A stretch of 64,000 bases of DNA from Derxia lacustris. Its GTDB lineage: Bacteria > Pseudomonadota > Gammaproteobacteria > Burkholderiales > Burkholderiaceae_E. This document shows, piece after piece, positions 58,261 through 64,000 of the stretch; positions within the stretch are counted from its first letter, which is position 1, and each line of letters opens with the position of its first letter. The DNA lies in assembly GCF_002105195.1 (NCBI RefSeq), contig NZ_MUHU01000010.1, forward strand, positions 62,001 to 126,000, given 5' to 3'. The notes beneath the pieces are model-generated. The model was not told where the DNA came from. It worked only from the letters and a program-made list of their open reading frames with translations, and searched no databases. The translations under genes were made by a program, and so were the position numbers.

Positions 58261-59856
58261 ATGCCCTCTCCTTCCGACATCCACAACATGGCGCTCTTCT
58301 GCGACTTCGAGAACGTCGCGCTCGGCGTCGCCGATGCCGAGTACCCGAAGTTCGACATCCGCAAAGTCATGGAGCGCCTGCTGCTCAAGGGCAGCATCGT
58401 CGTGAAGAAGGCCTACTGCGACTGGGACCGCTACAAGGCGTTCAAGCGCGACATGCATGAGGCCGCCTTCGAGCTGATCGAGATTCCGCATGTGCGCCAG
58501 TCGGGCAAGAACTCGGCCGACATCCGCATGGTCGTGGACGCGCTCGACCTCTGCTACACCAAGAGCCATGTCGACTGCTTCGTCATCATCAGCGGCGATT
58601 CCGACTTCTCGCCGCTGGTGTCCAAGCTGCGCGAGAACAACAAGAAGGTGATCGGCGTCGGCGTGCGCAACTCCACGTCCGACCTGCTGATCGGCAACTG
58701 CGACGAGTTCATCTTCTACGACGACCTGGTGCTCGAATTCCAGGAAGCGCGGCGCAAGCGCGCCGAACGCCAGGGCCAGCAGCAGCCAAGCGGCAACGCC
58801 CGCGCCAGCAAGCCCGCCGCCGACAAGGCCGAGCCGCAGCGCGCGCCCGCCGGCAAGCCGGCCGCCAGCGCCAAGACCGGCAGCGGCAAGGGCGAAGGTC
58901 GCTCGCGCAACCGGCGCGGCGGACGCGGCAAGACCGAGCTGCCGCCCGCAGCCGAGCCGGCCGACCTGTTCGACGGCATCGTGCCGCCGACCGATGACGC
59001 TGGCGAACTGACCGCAGACATGGCCGACGCCCAGCTCGCCCTGCCCGCCGCCGAGGTGCCGTCCGAAGCCGAAGCCGTGCCGGCAGACGTCGCGGCCGAC
59101 GCGCCGGCCGAAGCCGCTGTCGCGCCGGTGGCCGAAGAAGCCGCACCGCCCGCCAAGCCGCGCCGACCGGCCCGCAAGCGCGCCGGCGCCAAGCTGTCCA
59201 GCGCCGATGCACCAGTCGCCGAAGCCGTGGTCGCCGTCGCCGAGCCGGCCGCTGCCGCCGACGACACCGAACCTGAAGCCACCACCGAGCCGGACGCCGA
59301 ACCCGCCCGGCCCGATGTCGCCAACGCCGGCTGGTCGCGCACCGGTCGCGGCCGGGGCCGCGCCGGCGCTGCGGCTGCAACCGACGCCGTCGCCACCGAA
59401 GCGGTCGCCGAGCCCGAACCGGCCGAGCCCGCCACGCCTGCGCCCAAGGCCCGTCCGGCGCGCAAGTCGCGCAGCCGCAAGGCCGCCGCCGACGTGATCG
59501 AAACCGCACCGGCCGAGACCGCGCCGGTCGAAGCGGCCGCGCCGGTACCGGCCGAAGCCCCGGCGCCGGTGCAGAACGTCGCCGCCGTCCACGCCAGCGA
59601 GGACGAACTGCGCCGCCGTCAGGCGCTCGACTGGGTCATCGAGACCGTCGAGGCGCTGCTCAACGAGCGCGGCGCCGAGGAAAAGATCTGGGGCTCGATG
59701 GTCAAGCAGACGCTCAAGCGGCGTCAGCCCGGCTTCAACGAGGCGGCCTATGGCTATCGCGCCTTCGGCGATCTGCTGGCCGATGCCGAAAAGCGCGGCC
59801 TGCTCCAGCTGGAGCGCGATGCCAAGTCGGGCGGCTCGCTGATCCGGCTGGTCTGA
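58261..59856 (+). CDS. NYN-domain protein with C-terminal OST-HTH (LOTUS) domain
   Basis: The 531-residue protein has an N-terminal NYN (LabA/DUF88-like, PIN-fold) nuclease domain: ALFCDFENVALG, NSADIRMVVDAL and VIISGDSDFSPLV provide the acidic residues. About 270 residues of Ala/Glu/Pro-rich low-complexity linker with basic patches (RRGGRGK) follow. The end (residues about 445-531, GSMVKQTLKRRQPGFNEAAYGYRAFGDLL) is an OST-HTH RNA-binding domain. It probably binds or cuts RNA. It ends at a strong terminator. Confidence 0.9.
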   Translation: MPSPSDIHNMALFCDFENVALGVADAEYPKFDIRKVMERLLLKGSIVVKKAYCDWDRYKAFKRDMHEAAFELIEIPHVRQSGKNSADIRMVVDALDLCYTKSHVDCFVIISGDSDFSPLVSKLRENNKKVIGVGVRNSTSDLLIGNCDEFIFYDDLVLEFQEARRKRAERQGQQQPSGNARASKPAADKAEPQRAPAGKPAASAKTGSGKGEGRSRNRRGGRGKTELPPAAEPADLFDGIVPPTDDAGELTADMADAQLALPAAEVPSEAEAVPADVAADAPAEAAVAPVAEEAAPPAKPRRPARKRAGAKLSSADAPVAEAVVAVAEPAAAADDTEPEATTEPDAEPARPDVANAGWSRTGRGRGRAGAAAATDAVATEAVAEPEPAEPATPAPKARPARKSRSRKAAADVIETAPAETAPVEAAAPVPAEAPAPVQNVAAVHASEDELRRRQALDWVIETVEALLNERGAEEKIWGSMVKQTLKRRQPGFNEAAYGYRAFGDLLADAEKRGLLQLERDAKSGGSLIRLV

Positions 59857-59874
59857 CCGCCGGCGCAGCAACGC

Positions 59875-59902
59875 AAAAAGGCCGGCAGATGCCGGCCTTT
59901 TT
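59875..59902 (+). terminator. Rho-independent terminator (bidirectional)
   Basis: AAAAAGGCCGGCA-GA-TGCCGGCCTTTTT is a perfect inverted repeat. It can end both the NYN gene on the plus strand and the DUF6976-like gene on the minus strand. Confidence 0.95.
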
Positions 59903-59939
59903 CATTGGCGCGACCGGCTTGCGCCGGCCATCGCCGCGA

Positions 59940-60923
59940 TCAGAGCTTGTGGATCTGGAGATGCACCAGCGTCTGGTTGAGCAGGCCGTAGGCGATCTCG
60001 CCGAAGGTGAACGGCCCCTTGAAATGGCCGGTGTGCTGGCCTTCGAGCTTGCCGTACAGATAGTTGAGGATGCAGTTCAGCGACAGCGCCGGCTCGATGT
60101 CGAGCGGCTCGATCGCGGCAGCGAACGACTTGGGATAGTCGGCCACCGGCGCGGCGATGCGATAGGTGACGCCCGGGAACACCGGCGCATACAGCTGCAC
60201 CCGGCCGTTCTGCGCATCGACCGAGGCGAAGCTCACGTTGACCATCGCGCCGCAGTAGTCGGCCACCAGCGGCAGCCGCGTGTCGATGGCGTTCTCGCCC
60301 AGCCATTGCGCGAAATTCACCTTCTGACCGTTGACCCGCGCATGGCTCACGTTGAAGCCGGTGTCGTCGAACTCGACCGTGGCGCCGTCGCCCTGGCCGA
60401 ACAGGTTGACGATGCCGATCTCGGCCTGATGGCCGGCAGCCAGCGTGGCATGCAGCGCCACCGCGCGATCCGAACTGACCGCGCCGGTACGGCCGTCGAT
60501 CACCTTGGGCACGGCCTTGCCGATGTCTTCCACCGCCACGCCGGCGATCCAGCCCAGCAGCGGACGATTGAAGATGCCGTCATAGGCATAGACGTTCTTG
60601 GCGAAGGACTCGTGCACCGTCGTCAGCGCCGGGACGATGAGATAGCTGAAGCCGTTCTCGGCCTCGTCGGCGGCGATCGCCGCGAGTTCGCGCTCGTCGT
60701 ACAGGCGGGTCGAGATCGCCGTCACGCTGGCCGGCAGCGCCGACACGAACACGCGGTCTTCGGTCTTGAGACCGCCCTCGTCGTCCATGAAGTAGGGGAT
60801 CGTGCCGCCGATCCAGTCGCCCTTCGGCAGCTGGGTCAGCAGCGCTTCGGGGCCGGCGATGATGGCCTTGGTACCCGACTCGATCAGCGAGGCGGCCTGT
60901 TGCAGGGTGTGCAGCTTGTTCAT
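59940..60923 (-). CDS. DUF6976-like protein of unknown function
   Basis: The 327-residue protein begins MNKLHTLQQAASLIESG and contains LPKGDWIGGTIPYFMDD near residue 35 and an end FTFGEIAYGLLNQTLVHLQI. I recognise it as the DUF6976 family, without known activity. It is soluble, with no signal peptide. It follows a 74-residue gene by 11 bases on the same strand. The pair may form a unit, perhaps in stress or signalling, but that is a guess. Confidence 0.7.
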   Translation of the reverse strand: MNKLHTLQQAASLIESGTKAIIAGPEALLTQLPKGDWIGGTIPYFMDDEGGLKTEDRVFVSALPASVTAISTRLYDERELAAIAADEAENGFSYLIVPALTTVHESFAKNVYAYDGIFNRPLLGWIAGVAVEDIGKAVPKVIDGRTGAVSSDRAVALHATLAAGHQAEIGIVNLFGQGDGATVEFDDTGFNVSHARVNGQKVNFAQWLGENAIDTRLPLVADYCGAMVNVSFASVDAQNGRVQLYAPVFPGVTYRIAAPVADYPKSFAAAIEPLDIEPALSLNCILNYLYGKLEGQHTGHFKGPFTFGEIAYGLLNQTLVHLQIHKL

Positions 60924-60934
60924 GTCGTGGCTCC

Positions 60935-61159
60935 TCAGCCGAAGATTGCTTTGATGTCCTTGTCGGCGATGCGCTCGTTCTCATGGAAGAACTGGTGCGC
61001 TTCACCGATCAGCTTTTCGAGATTCTTCGGCGAGGAGTCAGTCTTGGCCGACATGGTCAGTCGGCTGACCAGGAACTTGGCGGCCAGGAGAGTAAAGGAG
61101 GGCTGGACCTTGCCGGTGACCAGGTCCTTCCACTTGGGGTGCTGTTTTGCCGGAACCAT
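60935..61159 (-). CDS. Small protein paired with the DUF6976-like gene
   Basis: The 74-residue product begins MVPAKQHPKWKDLVTGKVQP and ends HENERIADKDIKAIFG. It is charged and soluble and I do not recognise it. The frame is open upstream to 61288, but the start at 61159 gives a compact protein. The tight link to the following gene suggests a shared function. Confidence 0.55.
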   Translation of the reverse strand: MVPAKQHPKWKDLVTGKVQPSFTLLAAKFLVSRLTMSAKTDSSPKNLEKLIGEAHQFFHENERIADKDIKAIFG

Positions 61160-61347
61160 TTGGACGTCTGTCTCCAGGGAGCTCGTGCTTGTGTCGAAGT
61201 GCGGGGCGCGCCTGATGGCAGCGACCCCGGATGGGCTGGCGACCGGGACGCGCACCCGGTCGGGCCATGCACTTGTTAACGGCGACACGCAGCGACTCTT
61301 GACGGATCGACGTCAAGGGAAAACCCGAAGCAAACGCCTGAACTGGC

Positions 61348-61830
61348 TTACTTTTTCGGCGGCAGCAGCACGCTGTCGATCACATGGATCACGCCGTTGG
61401 CGGCGCGCAGGTCGGGACGGGTCACCACCGCCACGCCGTTCAGGCCGACGAAGCTGCCCGCGGTCTCGATGGTGAGTTCGCTGCCTTCGAGCGACTTGAC
61501 CGCGCCAGCCTTGACCTCGGCTGCCAGGAACTTGCCGGCCACCACGTGATAGCTGAGCACGGCCTTGAGCTTGGCCGGATCGGCCTTGAGCTCGGCCAGC
61601 GTCTTCGCCGGCACGGCGGCAAAGGCCGCATCGCTCGGCGCAAACACCGTGAACGGGCCCGGACCGGCAAGCGTCGCGCCCAGGCCGGCCGCCGCGACCA
61701 GCTGATTGAAGGTGGCCAGCTCGGGCTGGGCCGCCGCCACCGCCGGAATGTCCTTCGACGCGCCGCCGAAGCTGGCGCAGGCTGACAGCGCAATTGCCAT
61801 CGAGGAAAGAATCAGGGTGCGTCGTTTCAT
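61348..61830 (-). CDS. Fasciclin (FAS1) domain lipoprotein
   Basis: The 160-residue product has a lipoprotein signal (lipobox LSAC, Cys at about 17) and one FAS1 domain with TVFAPSDAAFAAVP and NGVIHVIDSVLLPP. FAS1 domains mediate adhesion or cell-surface contacts. The GGAAACCC region before ATG 61830 may be the ribosome site. It is separated from the pst operon by a terminator. Confidence 0.88.
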   Translation of the reverse strand: MKRRTLILSSMAIALSACASFGGASKDIPAVAAAQPELATFNQLVAAAGLGATLAGPGPFTVFAPSDAAFAAVPAKTLAELKADPAKLKAVLSYHVVAGKFLAAEVKAGAVKSLEGSELTIETAGSFVGLNGVAVVTRPDLRAANGVIHVIDSVLLPPKK

Positions 61831-61920
61831 TGTGGGTTTCCGTCGAGAATGAAATTGAAAGGCAACTCCTTGACGATATCTCCGCCGAATGAAACATTCA
61901 TGACGCGACATAAAACAAAA

Positions 61921-61948
61921 GGGCCGATACCCGTTCCGGTATCGGCCC
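61921..61948 (-). terminator. Rho-independent terminator of the pst operon
   Basis: GGGCCGATAC and GTATCGGCCC form a perfect 10-base stem. On the minus strand it is followed by TTTTGTTTTA. It lies 22 bases after the pstB stop codon. Confidence 0.92.
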
Positions 61949-61969
61949 TTTCATCGGCTTGACGACAAA

Positions 61970-62824
61970 TCAGCCGAAACGCCCGGTGATGTAATCCTCG
62001 GTCTGCTTCTTGCGCGGCTTGATGAAGATCTGGTCGGTATCGCCGAATTCGATCAATTCACCCAGATACATGTAGGCGGTGTAATCGGAGCAACGCGCGG
62101 CCTGCTGCATGTTGTGCGTCACGATCACTACCGTGTAATCCTCCTTCAATTCGGCGATCAATTCCTCGACCTTGGCCGTGGAAATCGGATCGAGCGCCGA
62201 ACAGGGCTCGTCGAGCAGCAGCACCTCGGGGCGGATGGCAATACCGCGCGCAATGCACAGCCGCTGCTGCTGGCCGCCCGACAGGCTGGTGCCGCTCTGC
62301 TTGAGCTTGTCCTTCACCTCGGTCCAGAGCGCCGCCTTGCTCAGCGCCCATTCGATGCGCTCGTCCATTTCGCCCTTGCTGAGCTTTTCGAACAGACGCA
62401 CGCCGAAGGCGATGTTGTCGTAGATGCTCATCGGAAACGGCGTCGGCTTCTGGAACACCATGCCGATCTTGGCGCGAATCAGCGAAACGTCGGTCTTGGT
62501 CGTGACCAGGTTTTCGCCGTCGATCAGGATTTCGCCTTCGGCACGCTGCTCGGGATAAAGCGCAAACATCTTGTTGAAAGTGCGCAGCAGCGTTGATTTG
62601 CCGCAGCCCGACGGGCCGATGAATGCCGTCACCTTCTTTTCGGGAATGCCGAGATTGATGTTCTTCAGCGCATGGAATTTCCCGTAATAGAAATTCAGGT
62701 TGCGCACATCGATCTTGGAGGCCAATTGCGCCGCCGAATCCTTGGCGCCCGACTTGTTGTCGAACATGCTGGCCGAAACATTGATTTGGCGGGAGGTCGC
62801 TTCCACAGCTTTGCTTTCGAACAT
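61970..62824 (-). CDS. pstB: Phosphate ABC transporter ATP-binding protein PstB
   Basis: The 284-residue ATPase powers high-affinity phosphate uptake. It has Walker [10 protein letters not shown], the ABC signature LSGGQQQRL, Walker [14 protein letters not shown] and the His of [11 protein letters not shown]. The N-terminal 38 residues ([13 protein letters not shown]...) precede the family core. Start ATG 62824 has GAAGGAG upstream. It lies two bases after pstA. The operon ends at the terminator beyond it. Confidence 0.96.
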   Translation of the reverse strand: MFESKAVEATSRQINVSASMFDNKSGAKDSAAQLASKIDVRNLNFYYGKFHALKNINLGIPEKKVTAFIGPSGCGKSTLLRTFNKMFALYPEQRAEGEILIDGENLVTTKTDVSLIRAKIGMVFQKPTPFPMSIYDNIAFGVRLFEKLSKGEMDERIEWALSKAALWTEVKDKLKQSGTSLSGGQQQRLCIARGIAIRPEVLLLDEPCSALDPISTAKVEELIAELKEDYTVVIVTHNMQQAARCSDYTAYMYLGELIEFGDTDQIFIKPRKKQTEDYITGRFG

Positions 62825-62826
62825 GA

Positions 62827-63723
62827 TCAGAACTCCTTCTTGCCGAACAGCGTCCGGGCCAGAACGTTGATGCACAGCACGCTGACCGTGATCAGGAAGA
62901 CGCCAGCCCAGGCAAGGCTTTGCCAGTTTTCGAAGGGCGACATCGCGAACTTGAAGATGGTGACGGGCAGATTCGCCATCGGCTCCGACATGTCGAGACT
63001 GAAGAACTGATTCGACAGCGCCGTGAACAGCAGCGGTGCGGTCTCGCCCGAGATACGGGCCACCGCCAGCAGCACGCCGGTGACGATGCCGGCGCTCGAT
63101 GCCTTGAGCGTGATGCTGTAGATCACGCGCCACTTGGGCATGCCGAGCGCGAACGAGGCTTCGCGCAGCGCATTGGGCACCAGCAGCAGCATGTTCTCGG
63201 TGGTGCGGATGACGACCGGGATCACGATCAGCGCCAGCGCGATCACGCCGGCAAAACCCGAGTAATGGCCCGAGCGCGCCACCACCACCGCATACACGAA
63301 CAGACCGATCACGATCGACGGCGCCGACAGCAGGATGTCGTTGATGAAGCGGGTCGAGCGGCCGAGCCAGGTGTTCTGGCCGTATTCCGCCAGGTACACG
63401 CCGGCCAGCACCCCGATCGGCGCGCCGACGAAGGTGGCCGCCAGCACCAGCATCCCCGAGCCGACGATGGCGTTGGCCAACCCACCGACGTCGGCATTGG
63501 GCGCCGGCGTCGATTCGGTGAACAGCGACAGGCTGAGGCCCGAGATGCCGAGCTTGAGCGTGGTGAACAGAATCCAGACCAGCCAGATCAGCCCGAACAC
63601 CATCGCCGACAGCGACAGCGTGAGCGCGATGGCATTGATGTGCTTGCGACGGCGATGCATCGAATTGCGCAGGGCGATGTCGACGCGGCCGGGGGCGGCC
63701 ACCTGACCGATGACGGCGCTCAT
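62827..63723 (-). CDS. pstA: Phosphate ABC transporter permease PstA
   Basis: The 298-residue inner-membrane permease has six membrane helices. The coupling loop is [26 protein letters not shown], and [14 protein letters not shown] is typical of PstA. Its ATG overlaps the pstC stop (ATGA). Confidence 0.95.
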   Translation of the reverse strand: MSAVIGQVAAPGRVDIALRNSMHRRRKHINAIALTLSLSAMVFGLIWLVWILFTTLKLGISGLSLSLFTESTPAPNADVGGLANAIVGSGMLVLAATFVGAPIGVLAGVYLAEYGQNTWLGRSTRFINDILLSAPSIVIGLFVYAVVVARSGHYSGFAGVIALALIVIPVVIRTTENMLLLVPNALREASFALGMPKWRVIYSITLKASSAGIVTGVLLAVARISGETAPLLFTALSNQFFSLDMSEPMANLPVTIFKFAMSPFENWQSLAWAGVFLITVSVLCINVLARTLFGKKEF

Positions 63724-64000
63724 GAACGGGCTCCTTCACCCGCGCGCAGCTTGGCAAGCAGCAGCTTCGACGCGGACAGCACGAGGAAAGTGATGAAGAA
63801 CAGCAGCAGGCCCAGTTCCATCAGCGCTGCGGTATGCAGCCCCGACGATTCGGCGAACTCGTTGGCCAGCGCCGAGGTGATGGAATTGCCCGGCATGTAG
63901 AGCGAGATGCCGTCGAGCAGGTTGGTGTTGCCGATCACGAAGGTGACCGCCATGGTTTCGCCGAGCGCGCGGCCCAGACCCAGCATCACGCCGCCGATCA
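63720..64000 (-). CDS. pstC: Phosphate ABC transporter permease PstC (5' part outside window)
   Basis: Only the C-terminal 93 residues are visible, including the [19 protein letters not shown] segment of PstC and a last membrane helix ([21 protein letters not shown]). The gene continues past the right window edge. It is coupled to pstA. Confidence 0.92.
   Translation of the reverse strand, partial: IGGVMLGLGRALGETMAVTFVIGNTNLLDGISLYMPGNSITSALANEFAESSGLHTAALMELGLLLFFITFLVLSASKLLLAKLRAGEGARS

Overview
The window is high-GC, gene-dense DNA of a Proteobacterium, most likely a betaproteobacterium (Burkholderiales-like). Supporting this are the tmk/mltG, ygfZ, DUF4936 and NRDE neighbourhood, a ZipA-type divisome gene directly after smc, short-form queF, glcG-glcB and a Pst operon. 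All calls come from reading the sequence and its translations; no database was searched.

Layout. 1-13.6 kb is housekeeping: tmk and mltG, ygfZ, DUF4936, NRDE, a GNAT enzyme, an esterase, def-ligA, a LysR regulator, glcG-glcB and a SUI1-like factor. 13.8-18.1 kb holds four translationally coupled minus-strand genes (medium-chain dehydrogenase, 6-pyruvoyl-tetrahydropterin-synthase-like protein, GT4 glycosyltransferase, SAM methyltransferase) facing a RibD-C reductase. Divergent from them are a two-subunit molybdenum hydroxylase and a CDP-alcohol phosphatidyltransferase fused to a sulfatase-like domain. No pathway known to me combines these parts. 23.5-30.4 kb has a YhaO/YhaN nuclease-ATPase pair and a di-haem c-type cytochrome lipoprotein. 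30.4-32.6 kb is AT-richer, with a lipoprotein, a frame-disrupted ORF and half of a TolC gene; it looks like a recombination scar where ligA would normally follow zipA. 32.6-43.4 kb has zipA, smc, queF, a TPR-GGDEF cyclase, a twin-receiver protein and a hybrid kinase.

44.4-52.1 kb is the most striking part. It is a quinoprotein alcohol-oxidation locus: acyl-CoA synthetase, LuxR-type regulator plus sensor kinase, a divergent PQQ alcohol dehydrogenase (ExaA type), an exported pentapeptide-repeat protein, a cytochrome c, and a four-EF-hand periplasmic protein with the hallmarks of lanmodulin, the lanthanide-binding protein. The dehydrogenase has Ser, not Asp, two residues after its catalytic Asp, which predicts calcium rather than lanthanide use, so the pairing is unexpected.

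52.1-56.7 kb is a pyrimidine-salvage/catabolism operon: a URC1-type GTP-cyclohydrolase-II-like protein, a URC4/DUF1688 protein, upp and a cytosine-deaminase-like amidohydrolase. It is followed by a MOFRL glycerate 2-kinase and a NYN/OST-HTH protein. 59.9-64 kb is minus strand: an uncharacterised DUF6976-like pair, a fasciclin lipoprotein, and pstB-pstA-pstC, with pstC running off the end.

Four clear rho-independent terminators were seen. No tRNA, rRNA, CRISPR array or intact insertion sequence was found.
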